Notes: generated from the letters alone by a model not told the origin. Positions 34,647-46,087 are shown, numbered from the stretch's first letter. The stretch: DNA of 64,000 nt from Pictodentalium vernedei (GCA_031216915.1 CM062294.1:390095217-390159216), one strand, 5' to 3'. Numbers and translations: made by a program.

Positions 34647-36160
34647 GGTCTAAGAAAACACAAAAGTGGCAACGGTGGCACAGCCACCTGGCACCTGAAA
34701 AATCTGAAACCTTCGTGCACATCTACAGACCCTACTGCAACATATGAGCATGGTTTTAGTGTTTTGAATTACATACCCTAGGAGCCTTTCACCGGAAACG
34801 GTCTAAGAAAACACGAAAGTGGCAATGGTGGCACAGCCACGTGGCAGCTGAAAAATCCAAAACATTCGTGCGCATCTACAGACTCCACTGCAACATTTGA
34901 GCATGGTTTTAGCGTTTCGAATTACATACCCTAGGAGCCTTTCAGCGGAAACGGTCTCAGAAAACACAAAAGTGGCAACGGTGGCACAGCCACGTGGCAC
35001 CTGAAAAATCCGAAACCTTCGTGTGCTTCTACAGACCCCACTGCAACATTTGAGCATGGTTTTAGCGTTTCGAATTACATACCCTAGGAGCCTTTCGCCG
35101 GAAACGATCTAAGAAAACATAAAAGTGGCAACGGTGGCACAGCCACATGGCACCTGAAAAATCTGAAACATTCGTGCGCATCTACAGACCCTACTGCAAC
35201 ATTTGAGCATGGTTTTAGCATTTCGAATTACATACCCTAGGAGCCTTTCGCCACAAACGGTCTAAGAAAACACAAAAGTGGCAACGGTGGCACAGCCACG
35301 TGGCACCTGAAAAATCTGAAACCTTCATGCACGTCTACAGACCCTACTGCAACATTTGAGCATGGTTTTAGTGTTTCGAATTACATACCCTAGGAGCCTT
35401 TCACCGGAAACGGTCTAAGAAAACACGAAAGTGGCAATGGTGGCACAGCCACGTGGCAGCTGAAAAATCCAAAACCTTCGTGCGCATCTACAGACCCCAC
35501 TGCAACATTTGAGCATGGTTTTAGCATTTCGAATTACATACCCTAGGAGCCTTTTGCCGGAAACGGTTCAAGAAAACACAAAAGTGGCTATGGTGGCACA
35601 GCCACGTGGCACCCGAAAAATCCGAAACCTTCCTGCGCATCTATAGCCCCTACTGCAACTTCTAAGCATGGATTTAGCGTTTCGAATTACATATCCTACG
35701 AGCCTTTTGCCGGAAACGGTCTAAGAAAACACAAAAGTGGCTACGGTGGCACAGCCACGTGGCACCCAAAAAATCCGAAACCTTCGTGTGCATCTATAGA
35801 CCCTACTGCAACATCTGAGCATGGATTTAGCATTTCAAATTACATATCCTATGAGCCTTTTGCCGGAAACGGTCTAAGAAAACACAAAAGTGGCTACGGT
35901 GGCACAGCCACGTGGCACCCGAAAAATCCGAAACCTTCCTACATATCTACAGATCATTTAGCAACACCCTAGTGTAATTTTAGAACTCCGAATTACATAG
36001 GTTGGGACTATTCAGCAAAAAAGTGAAAAAATAACGCATTTTTTAAGTGGCTCCACAGAAGCCACCTGGTGGCACAAAAATTTAAAAGTTGTATTTTTGG
36101 GTTGCACAGACCCTATCGAACAACTGTAGAAAGTTACAGCGTTTCGAATTACAAAACCGG

Positions 36161-36375
36161 ACGTACAGCTGTACGGACGTACGGTCGGAGATCATGACAA
36201 TATCCCCGCATTTTTTAAAATGCAGGGATAAAAAGGTTTGGTGAGAATTCAAAAAAATAATGATGAGGTCATTGATGCAGAAAAAAGTATTGTAAGGCCA
36301 TTGAGAGTTTATTGAGTGATTCTCAGGCAATTGCTTTTTTAAAATGGTGAGGGTGGGCTGATTTTATTTTTACTG
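36161..36375. other. Satellite right flank with hairpin
   Basis: Holds TACGTCCG-like short palindromes (36160-36185) and a hairpin TATCCCCGCATTTTTTAAAA/TGCAGGGATA (36201-36230). 'gtatccccgcattt' also occurs just left of the satellite (29910), so the array may lie in an element bounded by these motifs. Confidence 0.4.
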
Positions 36376-37635
36376 TTTGCTCAACTTGACAGTGTCAGGT
36401 ATGAGTTATTGGATAGGTTGTTTTCTGTAGAAACTTGAGTGAATGACTTGGCATTACTGGAATTTTCTATTTAGTTCAGTCCATTCTTCATCAAGTTAAG
36501 CTGCAGTTTCAATAGTTGTGCTTAATGAAACTTTTGTTCCTTTCCTCAGAAATTCTAGTTTGTTCAAGGTGTCATGCATGACTGGTTGTAAAGACCCACA
36601 GGTGGCATTTTTGACATTGAACGATAAAGGGATATCAACTATTTCAGAGCCTGATTTGATATACTACATGTGAACAAATCTCTGAAGTGCTGTGATCAGG
36701 TCATTGCCCAGCCATCTTGGCTATGCAAGTTTGAATTTGTTCATAATTTTCTAAAGCTTCAGAGGCCATATAGCCTTTTTCTTTTTATGTTTAGGTTTGT
36801 CCTTTTTACCCCAAAAATCTAGATACTAAACTAGAAAAACTGTGAGCACTGCTCACTAAATGATATCACCCACTCCCACCAAGAAACATTTTACAACAGT
36901 AAAAGTGTGTTTAATGTAGAGAGCACAAATACTGACACCAATGTTTGATGGTTTCATTGAAATCCATCCACTAGTTTAAAAGAGGTCGTGGATAGCAAGT
37001 GTCAACAACCCCCCACGCAAGCTTGAATTGACAAAGCTCATTTTAATATGGGAAACCCTAAAAATGAAAATATCTGAAAACAAAACAGGAGGCGCACATC
37101 TTCAATATATGTTAAAGAATGTCTGAAAGTTTCAATGAAATCTGTTCAATGGTTTAAGAGGAGTTGCGGATAGCACATCTGTACAAAATGTCAATTGAAT
37201 TTGACAAAGTTCATTTTTCAATATGGGAAACTGTAAAAAAGAAAATATCTGAAAAGAAAATAGGAGGTGCACATCTTCAATGTATGTAAAGGAATGTCTG
37301 AGAGTTTCAATGAAATCTGTTCACTGGTTTAAGAGGAGTTGTGGATAGCAGATGTGTACCCCCCCCCCCCCCCCCCAAAACGTAACACCCCTATAGCATA
37401 ACGGACAGACGTATGTCGAAATATGAAAATATCTGAATAGAAAATAGGAGGTGCACATCTTCAATGTATGTAAAAAAAAGTTCTGAGAGTTTCAATGAAA
37501 TCCGTTCACTGGTTTAGGAGGAGTTGCGGATAGCAGATGTGTACCCCTTAAAGCGTTATAGACAGACGGACAGAAAGACGGACGGACCAAGTGAACACAA
37601 AATACCTCCCACTTTTCAAGTGGGTGGTTTTACAA
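36376..37635. repeat. Minisatellite array, about 178-bp unit
   Basis: Four imperfect units anchored by 'tttcaatgaaatc.gttca' near 36954, 37132, 37309 and 37491; left end GCTCAACTTGACAGTGTCAG, right end rich in ACGGACGGACC followed by 'cccacttttcaagtggg', a small hairpin. A poly-C run lies at 37360-37376. Confidence 0.6.
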
Positions 37636-38996
37636 GTCAGACTGTGATCGTGCAGCCACTGATGTACCCAAATGTCAGAGTATTTTAGTTCTCATTGTCA
37701 TGTAACCTTGACCATTGTTATTTGGATCTCATGGTGCTGCACAATACATTTTTTCATTGTATAAAGTTTCTTGAAAATCCACCCAGCCATTTTTGAGTGA
37801 TGAAGATCTGAGTTTTCATAATCGTTTGACCTTGTCCTTTGTTATGGACAGACAAGATTTTTATAAGATTTTGAGTTTTCATAATCATTTGACCTTGATC
37901 TTTAGTATTCAGAGTTGGTGGTGCTGCACAACACACCTTCCTTTGTCCTTTACTAAAAACCACCCCGCCATTACAGAGTTTTGACCAAGACAAAATAATC
38001 CAGAGGGAATGATGAGCAACCCAGATTTAAGATGCTCTCCTTTGGGGGCATAAAAATCCGATTCAATATTTACTAAAAGATGCTGATGAAGCAGCCATGA
38101 TTTGATTTCATTTAACAGAAAATTATAGAATCAAGCATCAAGAATTTATTGATGAGAGTACTAATCCTATTTTTGAGGATAGAAGCCTGAAAATGAGCAG
38201 ACTGTCATCTGTGAATTTGGTGATGCTACCCTCACTAAATTTACCCCCTGTAAACCTCAATCCATATCAAGGTATCAAGCCTAAACAGAAATTGGCCCAC
38301 TGTGTGTGATAGTTTCAGCAAATTCACCCTCTGTGGACCTCATTCTGCCGATTGCTTATTTCCAGGCTTGTGAGGGTATCTTGTAGAAATGGGAATTAAT
38401 TTTCAAAATAGATCTCTGTTTTTCATATTTTTGTATGTTAGTTATTGATTTGTGAAAATAAATATGATTGTGAAAATAAATTTTATGATTGTGAAGATCT
38501 TTTGTTTTTGTTTTTTTTTCTGACCCTGCGGATGCAAGATACTCTTGTTGATAAAAAAATTAACTAAATAAAATCTATTTTCTGTACACTGTTTCCATTA
38601 CCTCAGCAACCCAGTTGCCAATAAAAAAATATGAAAAGAAAAAAAAAATTCTTACAATATTTCCCCCCAAAAGTGACCAGCTCTTCATTTAAAAAAAAAC
38701 AACCGTATTTTATTGTGTGCAAGCCAAAACAAAATGTGTCATGAGTAGTGATTTGCTGGATCAAAAACAATGCCCTTGTCAATAAAATATAAGTTTCATT
38801 TGAGCGTAAACCTAGGGCCTTGCAAATCACACATTTTCGATTCAAATTGAATCTTGAGTCGAATCACATCTCTTATTTGAATTTGAATCGAACCTCAAAT
38901 CAAATCAATGGCATCTTGAAGATAACCAATGGGGGTTGCAGTACTATAAACCTGATTTATTCTATGATGGCTCCTGTCCCGACTGATAAAATAATC
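37636..38996. other. Unassigned sequence with a dispersed-repeat fragment
   Basis: 37700-37980 has an imperfect repeat ('gagttttcataatc.tttgacctt' twice). 38210-38375 matches 23345-23510. No coding exon recognised. Confidence 0.35.
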
Positions 38997-39051
38997 CAAC
39001 TACATCATCAAGGCATGCCTTCATTGAAGGCATGCCTTGATGATGTAGTTG
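38997..39051. repeat. Perfect 25-bp-arm hairpin
   Basis: Arms CAACTACATCATCAAGGCAT plus five more bases, five-base loop CATTG, exact complement to 39051. Confidence 0.85.
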
Positions 39052-39111
39052 AAACATTACCCTGCAAGGATTATAGTTCATTGCTGACATTGCTTGGAAA
39101 CCTTAAATTGG

Positions 39112-39830
39112 GGGCGCGGTGACTCAGTTGGTAGAGGTGCAGGCTGCAAGCCAAGAGGTCCTCGGTTCGAATCCCACCTGCGGCAACCGTGTTGTGTCCT
39201 TGGGCAAGACACTTCACCCCCCATTGCCCACGTGGGGTACTAAGGCGTACTGCACATCGACGGTGCACCTGTCTTCAACCAATGCTTACCCTGCTTGTGT
39301 GGAGTTGGTATGTTGGGGAGCTGACAGTTGCTCGGTGGTTCTCTCCGGGTACTCCGGCTTCCTCCACCCGTAAAACTGTCACGGTCATGGTTATTTATTA
39401 TTATTTATTTATTGGTGTTTAAGGTCACATACTTATGCACAATGGCTGACCGTGACAGTTTTACGGGTGGAGGAAGCCGGAGTACCCGGAGAGAACCACC
39501 GAGCAACGGCGAGCAGCTGTCAGCTCCCCAACATCGTAACTCTGAACTCTGCACCGCAGCACAGGCAGGGTTAGATTGGTTGAAGACATGCGCACCATCG
39601 ACGTGCAGTACGCCTCAGTACACAGCGTCATCATGCCCCCATATAGGCAATCGGGGTGAAGTGTCTTGCCCAAGGACACAACGCGGTTGCCGCAGGTGGG
39701 ATTCGAACCGAGGACCTCTCGGCTTGCAGCCTGCACCTCTACCAACTGAGCCACCGCGCCCCACGGCCATGGTTAGCCATTGTGCAGAAATATGTGACCT
39801 TAAACACCAATAAATAAATAAATAAATGAA
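39112..39830 (+). mobile_element. tRNA-derived SINE, split by a nested SINE
   Basis: Head reads as tRNA: A box 'tgactcagttggtagagg', B box 'ggttcgaatcc', then the conserved core 'ttgtgtccttgggcaagac' and body. The body stops at 39390 and resumes at 39764-39772, ending in AATAAATAAATAAATAAATG. Best reference copy of this family in the window. Confidence 0.85.
39391..39763 (-). mobile_element. Nested SINE, reverse orientation, inside the SINE at 39112
   Basis: Complete copy: tail ATTTATTATTATTTATTTATT at the left, tRNA-like head ending near 39763 (complement of 'ggattcgaaccgagg' and 'ccaactgagccacc'). Flanked by CGGTCATGG (39382-39390) and CGGCCATGG (39764-39772), a 9-bp target duplication with one mismatch. 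Confidence 0.85.
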
Positions 39831-39852
39831 ACCTTAAATTTGTATTTAACAG

Positions 39853-39925
39853 TGGTAGGGACTGGTGATATTGGATTTAGCATTGCTGGTGGCTTGAGTG
39901 CAGATGTTATTTATGTTAATGTATC
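39853..39925 (+). CDS. Probable PDZ-domain exon of an unidentified gene
   Basis: A 73-base open segment bounded by TTTAACAG (acceptor, ends 39852) and GTAAGT (donor, starts 39926). It translates as VGTGDIGFSIAGGLSADVIY followed by VNV, with two bases before and two after the complete codons. GFSIAGG is the carboxylate-binding loop and start of beta-B in many PDZ domains (Dlg, Scribble and MUPP1-like proteins), and the IYV strand follows at the usual distance. The rest of the domain must lie in other exons, which I could not find here. Could also be a chance match; splice-site quality argues against it. Confidence 0.5.
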
Positions 39926-39930
39926 GTAAG

Positions 39931-40228
39931 TTACACTCAGTCTTTTATTTCAACATTATTTATTTATGTATGATTTCCATTTGAACTATAATTTTTTTGA
40001 GACAATGAAGATGACGGACACCAAGCTTTATTTCCAAATGAAACAAAACACTGCATTTTGATTGGCTAAGAGGTATGGTGTAACTTGCAATCCACAGTGG
40101 GGTTTTTTACACCGTGGTTAACCACGGTGTAAAAACAAGAATATACAATTGCAGGCTATATGGCTAAAAAAAGCACCAATTTTTAATTATTAATTCGTAC
40201 CTTCTGCTCAGTTATGTTTGAACAAAAA
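39931..40228. other. Unassigned, with a small hairpin
   Basis: 40101-40135 holds TTTTTTACACCGTGGTTAACCACGGTGTAAAAA, a 15-bp-arm palindrome. Otherwise nothing recognised. Confidence 0.4.
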
Positions 40229-42625
40229 TAACAAGAGGCCCCAGGGGGCCTGAGGGCGCTCACCTGGCATGGTAGTCTAAATATCAAACCAGGGACTTGA
40301 CTTGAATAAGCTGCATATGCCCCTCCTAAGAAAAGCATATATTAACTAGATGAAGCGATTGTGCCCACACAATACACAGGATTTTCCTTCTATTTTCAGT
40401 TCCTGCACTTTAACGTCCCAAAATTGAGATAAACACATAAAAAACAGATTTTTTTCCCAAACAAAATACTTTCAGCCTAAATTTTTTTCTTCTTCTTAAA
40501 ACGCATAAAAAACGCTAAAACTAATTTCCGGATTTTGGTCCAAAATTTTCTAAGTCCCACCCCAAATTTTTGGTGTAAAAAAAAAAAATGTTTTTTTTTG
40601 TCTTTAAATTGACAAAAACGCATAAAAAACCAAAAACAAAAAAATTATGGATTTTGGTCCAAAATTTTCGAAGTCCCACCCGGACCCCAAATATTCAGGG
40701 TAAAAAAAATTTTTTTTTTTTTGTCTTAAAACTGACCGAAATGCATAAAAAACAAAAACCAAAATTTCTGGATTTTGGTCCAAAATTTTCGAAGTCCCAC
40801 CCGGGCCCAAAATTTTCGGTGTAAAAAAAAAAATTTCTTTTTGTCTTAGAATTGACTTAAACGCATAAAAAACACCAAAAAAAAATTTACGGATTTTGGT
40901 CCAAAATTTTCTAAGTCCCACCGGACCCCAAATTTTCAGGGTAAAAAAAAAAAAAAAATTTTTTGTCTTAAAATTGACAGAAACGCATAAAAAACAAAAA
41001 ACAAAAAAATTATGGATTTTGGTCCAAAATTTTCGAAGTCCCACCCGGACTCCAAATATTCAGGGTAAAAAAAAGAGTTTTTTTTTTGTCTTAAAACTGA
41101 CCGAAATGCATAAAAAACAAAAACAAAAATTTCCGGATTTTGGTCCAAAATTTTCGAAGTCCCACCCAGACCCAAAATTTTTGGTGTAAAAAAAAGAATT
41201 TCTTTTTGTCTTAGAATTGACTTTTCTAAGTCCCACCGGACCCCAAATTTTCAGGGTAAAAAAAAATAAAATTTTTTTGGTCTTAAAATTGACAGAAACG
41301 CATAAAAAACAAAAAAACAAAAATTCCAAATTTTGGTCCAAAATTTTCTAAGTCCCACCCGGACCCCAAATTTTCAGGGGGAAAAATTTTTTTTTTTTTT
41401 TTGTCTTAAGATTGACAGAAATGCATAAAAAACAAAAAAAAATTTTTCCGGATTTTGGTCCCAAATTTTCTAAGTCCCACCCGCACCCCAAATTCCCACC
41501 CGCACCCCAAATTTTCAGGGGAAAAAAAAAAAATTTTTTTTGTTGTCTTAAAATTGACCGAAAGGCAGAAAAAACAAAAAAACATTTTTTCGGATTTTGG
41601 TCCAAAATTTCGAAGTCCGCAACGGGACCCCAAATTTTCAGCCTAAATATGAACCCAGGGATTTGGCTTCAACAAACTTGAATCTCACCCCCCTAAGGAT
41701 GCTGCATACCAAATATCAAAACATTCTTATTGCTAGATCTGAAGAAGAAGATTTTTCAAAAATACTCCTCATACTGCACTAATTTAAACATTTGGGCTCC
41801 CATAGAGAGCCCAAATATCCACCCAGGCAATTCATTTCAATAAACATGTGAAACAATCTTCCAAAGATGTTATATGTGAAATTTTAAAGCTTTTGGAGCA
41901 GTGCTTTCGGAGAAAAGTAGTCTTATGTTTTTCCCATTACCCACAGTGTTAAAAAATGCTGACTCAGCACTTTTTCAAAGTCCCCAAAAACTACCCCATC
42001 ATAAAACCGAAGGCAATTTTTTTTTATCATTCCATTCTGTTGGTCCTAAGGAAGCTTCACAACAAATAAGAATTCTCAGTGCCATGTAGTTTTGGAGATA
42101 TGGGCGTTTTCATTTTTTTCTATTTTTAGCTCCTGTGGTTCCCACGGGGCTATGGGGAAAAAAATTTCAGCATAAATTAGGTACTTATGACCCAATAAGC
42201 ACTCATGTAAAATTTGGTTCAAAGCGGTTTGGAAAATAGAAATTTGGGGCGGGGCCAAAATTTTTGCCCCTCCTTTAACATCGTCAAATATAGCCCCTCC
42301 AACTTCTCTTGAACAAACTTGAGTCTACACCTCAAAAGGAAGCTGCATACCAAATATCAAGTCTCTGCTTTTGCTGGTTCTTGAGAAGAAGATTTTTTAA
42401 GAATTGGAGCATTTTTGCCCCATCCCTCTGCTCAATGTGAGCCGAAACCTAATTTGACAAAAAATCAAAGTCCGCATACATAACCCCTTCTCACATGAAA
42501 TTTCATTAATATGCGGCCAGTGGTTTGGGAGTAAAAGCCCAAACACCACCTTCACGACGGATGACGGACGATGGACAAAAAGTGATCAGAATAGCTCACC
42601 CTGACTTTCAGTCAGGTGAGCTAAA
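40229..42625 (+). mobile_element. GCTCACCTG element with an inserted AT-rich array
   Basis: Starts ACAAGAGGCCCCAGGGGGCC then GCTCACCTG; ends CAGGTGAGCTAAAA after a GACGGATGACGGACGATGG run. Flanking parts (40250-40340, 41640-42560) carry the same units as 26386-28318 ('gatctgaagaagaagattttt'). The centre is a different AT-rich array (40500-41640). Confidence 0.7.
40500..41640. repeat. AT-rich minisatellite, about 120-bp unit
   Basis: Nine to ten units anchored by 'ttttggtccaaaattttc' near 40537, 40655, 40776, 40898, 41021, 41143, 41334, 41456 and 41599, each with an A/T homopolymer. Frames with Phe/Lys-rich repeats on both strands are by-products. Confidence 0.85.
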
Positions 42626-42667
42626 AATACAGGAAATTTAATATTTATGTGCAATAAAATATTACAG

Positions 42668-42720
42668 ATATGGATGTCATTGGAAGTGGCTCATTGAGCC
42701 ACTTCCAATGACATCCATAT
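42668..42720. repeat. Perfect 26-bp-arm hairpin
   Basis: 53-base palindrome with a single-base loop (T); arms ATATGGATGTCATTGGAAGT and on. Confidence 0.85.
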
Positions 42721-42830
42721 TTGACTGGTTTTATTTATTAAAAAACTTACAAAGTACAAATTTTCTGTCAGTTTTTGCCCACAATGTCGGTTAAAGTATT
42801 AAGTACAAAAAAATTTTGCAAATAAATCCG

Positions 42831-42965
42831 TTATTCTTGTGTTTTCCAGGGTGTATGGGAATTTACACCGGTTTGGGAACTCATACACCCTTCGGCTTTG
42901 CCTCAGGGTGTATGAGTTCCCACACCGGTGTAAATTCCCATACGCCCTGGAAAACACAAGGATAA
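42831..42965. repeat. Large hairpin, about 60-bp arms
   Basis: Left arm 42831-42890 and right arm 42906-42965 are complementary with a few mismatches (for example 'ggtgtatggg' against 'cccatacgcc'); loop about 15 bases with TTCGGCTTTGCC. A fold-back element; no coding content. Confidence 0.8.
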
Positions 42966-43043
42966 CTAATAATATTCCTCCTATAAAAAACATTGGAGAA
43001 GAAACTAATCAGGCAGCCGATTTTGAATCAAGCAAGTGTCTAC

Positions 43044-43295
43044 TTAACCCTTTACCCAACATAACGGCCAAAACCGGCTAGCGCTATTCTAAAAAAAATC
43101 GGCAGTTAATTTTCATTGTATTTTCATTTTTTGTCTCAAAAACATAGGTTATGACCCCTCTTTAGAACGAGCTCATTTAGCTTGTTTCAAATAGGGGTCA
43201 TAACCTATGTTTTTGAGACAAAAAATGAAAAAATTAGCCATTCAAGAATTTTGTTTGCAAGTGTTGTCTGCTTTTCATGTAAGGTAAAGGGTTAA
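43044..43295. mobile_element. TTAA-ended palindromic MITE, best copy
   Basis: Begins TTAACCCTTTACCCAAC and ends GGTAAAGGGTTAA. A 40-base-class inner hairpin (about 43130-43230) has arms with 'ttgtctcaaaaacataggtt' and 'atgacccc', around a centre with 'gaacgagctc'. 252 bp, non-coding. Confidence 0.75.
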
Positions 43296-43339
43296 GAATC
43301 AAAATTGAATCTCATCTTGAAGCATTGCAGGGCCCAACT

Positions 43340-45655
43340 TAATTTGATTTTCGAGGGTACCTGACTTTGTTATGCTACTTTAGTCAAATCGTACCTGGTG
43401 ATAAACGTGAACTCGTTGAGATCTACGATCAAACTATCCAGACAGTTTTTGACAAAAATTCTCCACTTCGAACACGTCAAATCAGCGATCGTGATCCAGC
43501 CCCATGGATAAACAAAGAAATTGTGCAGGCCAAGCGATCTCGCCGCCAAGCGGAGCGGAAGTGGCGAAAATCTCAACTCACTGTTCACCGTGAAATATTT
43601 ACTCATTCCAACCACAGAGTAACTAGTCTCATTAACGATGCTAAGTCATCGTAAATAAGTAGTAAAATTGAAAATTGCCAGACGACAAGCGAACTGTACT
43701 GTGTGGCAAACTTGTTCACTGGAAGGAGTAGATCATCCGCCCTTCCTTCCAACCTCTCCGAAAAAGAGCTACCTGATGTGTTTGGTCATTTTTTCAAAGA
43801 CAACATTGCAAAACTTCAATCTGAGCTCGATTCAAAGTCGACTAACCCGCCCTGTTATGAATTTTTTCAGGGGGACGTCTTCTCCAAATTCAAGCCTGTC
43901 CGTGCAGATTCCATCATTAAGTGCATTTTGGCTTGTAGTAAAAAGTCATGTGCCTTGGACCCAATCCCCACCGACCTTTTGCATAAACACTTAACAGACT
44001 TAGTGGACACTGTAAACTTATCACTCAATCAAGGTGTTTTTCCATCGCATCTCAAGCACGCAGTTGTAACCCCGCTTTTGAAAAAACAGAACCAAGACCC
44101 AAATATACTTAAAAACTACATACCCATCTAAAATTTTCCATTCATTGCTAAAATTATCGAAAAGGTGGTCCTTGCACAACTGAAATTTCCCTTAGTCGAC
44201 AACAACCTTTTGGAAGATTTCAATCTGCCGAATCATTCTACTGAAATGGCTCTGTTGGGATCAGCAACGATGTACTCGTAGCTGCGGACAACGGAAATGT
44301 TTCTATCCTTACATTGTTAGATTTATCTGCCACATTTGATACGATCGACCATGACATCCTTATCAAGCGGCTTGAAGTTACATTCGGCATATCGGGTCCG
44401 CCTTTAAGGTGGTTTCGATCATATTTATCAGACCGCACACAGTCTGTTATAATTAAAGGTGTTCATTCACAGAGGTTCCCCCTACGCTTTGGCGTGCCAC
44501 AAGGTTCTGTCCTTGGACCAATTTTATTTTCACTGTACACCCAATCCATTGGTAAGGTCATCACAGGACACAATACCCAGTACCTCATCTATGCCGATGA
44601 CACACAGTTGTACAACAGCAACATTCCACCAGATTTTTCCCACTCACTGGCCAACATGGAAGCTTGTGTTGGTTCTGTCAAGTCGTGGATGGAGTGTAAC
44701 AAACTCAAAATGAATAGTGAAAAGACTGAGGTCATGAAGTGTGGTACACCCAAAAAGTTGGAAAAACATAGAATGTGACAAAATTCGAATTTGTAATGAG
44801 GACATCAAGTTTGCTGGCAGAGCCAGGAACCTTGGTGTCATCATTGATGCCAATCTGACAATGAAAGATCACATCAATCATCTATCCCAAATTTCATTCT
44901 TGGAACGTAGACGTATAAGTCATATGAGATCATACCTGTCTCAAGATGCCAGAGCAAAACTAGCATGTTCCTTTATCTTGCAGCGTCTTGACTACTGCAA
45001 CTCACTCTTCACTCTTCACTAACATCACCGAAGAAAGCCTTGGCACCCTGAAGCGCATTCAAAACAATGGTGCACGGGTAGTTCTTGGTCATAAAAAGAG
45101 TTCACATGCCACCCCCATGCTGAAGACTTTACATTGGCTTCCTGTAAGGGCACGTATAGAGTTCGAGATAGCCACTCTTTGTTTTCGTAAATCAGACTCA
45201 ACCCTCCCCCATCATTTGGCATCTCTTATCCACGATTGTATCCCGTCCCGGGCTTTAAGATCTCATAACAAGTTATTACTAACTGAGAAAAGCTATAACC
45301 TTGAAATGTACATCCGTGGTGCGTTTCAAATTATAGCACCCAAAATTTGGAATTCCCTTCCCCTGAATGTCTGTGATAGCGTCATTTTGGACTCTTTCAA
45401 AAAGAAACTGAAGGGTTTTTTGTATAAAAAATACCTCCAAATTGATATCAGTAATACCACACCTGTTGATGAATCCAGAGTACAGCACCCATCAAACTAA
45501 TGTGTACAGCCAGAATACTATTTTCTATATTTTTCATTTCTTTCTACATACCATATTTATACCAAATTTGTCAAGTTCAAAATTTTTCAGTAGGTAGAGC
45601 CTTTGGGGATTAGGCGCTCTATAAATATTCTTCTTATTATTATTATTATTATTAC
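43340..45655 (+). mobile_element. CR1/L2-clade LINE, 5'-truncated and frameshifted
   Basis: Retrotransposon ORF2 remnants on + in at least four frames. 43367-43654 is the pre-RT linker (PWINKEIVQAKRSRRQAERKW). 43703-44131 holds KSCALDPIPTDLL and HAVVTPLLKKQNQD. 44314-44778 has LLDLSATFDTIDHDIL (motif A), FGVPQGSVLGPILFSLY (motif B) and IYADDTQLY (motif C, catalytic YADD intact). 44988-45500 is the C-terminal region (WLPVRARIEFEIATLCF, APKIWNSLP). The 3' end 'ttaggcgctctataaat' plus TTATTATTATT is typical of L2/CR1-like elements. The apurinic endonuclease is absent, a 5' truncation. Not active. Confidence 0.85.
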
Positions 45656-45670
45656 TTATGCATTTTAAAT

Positions 45671-46087
45671 CATTTACCTTTATTTATTCATTAGGGTTTA
45701 ACAACACATTAACAGCCAGGGTCATATCATGTCGGTGACAGTTTTTCGGGTGGAGGAAGCCGGAGTACCCGGAGAGATCCACCGGGTAACGATGAGCAGC
45801 TGTCAGCTCTCCAACATCATAACTCTGCACCGCGGCACAGGCAGAGTTAGATTGGTTGAAGACATGCACACCACTGATGTGCAGTACGCCGTAGTACACA
45901 GCGCCATCGTGCCCCCATGCAGGCAATCGGGGTGAAGTGCCTTGCCCAAGGACACAACGCGGGAGTGCGAATCAGTCACTGAAATGGTCACCCATCCAAC
46001 TACTAACCGTGCTCGACATTGCTTAACTTCGGTTATCTGATGAGAACCAGTTACCACGACGCCACTGCACCCCCATTTACCTTTATT
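45671..46087 (-). mobile_element. SINE with a 5S-rRNA-derived head, flanked by a 14-bp target duplication
   Basis: CATTTACCTTTATT occurs at 45671-45684 and 46074-46087. Between them, reading on -, is a 5S-like head (46063-45984), then the shared SINE core ('ttgtgtccttgggcaag') and body, then an A/T-rich tail. It inserted 16 bases downstream of the LINE 3' tail. The perfect duplication points to a relatively recent insertion. Confidence 0.85.
45984..46063 (-). ncRNA. 5S rRNA-like head of a SINE (not a functional rRNA gene)
   Basis: On - it reads 'ccgaagttaagcaatgtcga' followed by 'gcacggttagtagttggatg' and 'ggtgacc', the 5S rRNA internal promoter region (A box, intermediate element, C box) with some changes. 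5S 5' and 3' ends are missing, so it is a promoter donor only. Confidence 0.8.

Larger units (their letters stand above)
29985..36160. repeat. 153-bp satellite array, about 40 units
   Basis: Near-continuous tandem units of about 153 bases with anchors 'catttgagcatggttttag', 'ttcgaattacataccctagg', 'gccggaaacggtctaag' and 'gtggcacagccacgtggca'. From about 31450 the units repeat with a 612-bp (4-unit) higher-order period. 30397-32521 is repeated as 32522-34646. Edge units are more divergent (35560 onward has 'gtggctacggtggcac'). Short frames (84 codons and similar) are by-products of the unit and not genes. Confidence 0.9.

Noticed and set aside
30519..35057. Repeated 67-84-codon frames (MLKCCSGVC...-type) in the satellite
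   Set aside because: They recur at exact 612- and 2125-bp spacing because the DNA unit repeats (153 is divisible by 3). No start context or independent conservation.
29985..36160. CRISPR-like array
   Set aside because: Units are contiguous 153-bp satellites without alternating spacers, in animal DNA.
39112..39186. Functional tRNA gene
   Set aside because: The A and B boxes are good but the acceptor ends do not pair convincingly, and the sequence continues into the SINE body.
40588..41681. Phe/Lys-rich frames on both strands
   Set aside because: Products of the 120-bp AT-rich repeat unit (FFFFVLKLTE / FRSVLRQKK-type peptides).
45984..46063. Functional 5S rRNA gene
   Set aside because: Only the internal promoter part is present, it has changes and is fused to a SINE core with a target duplication.
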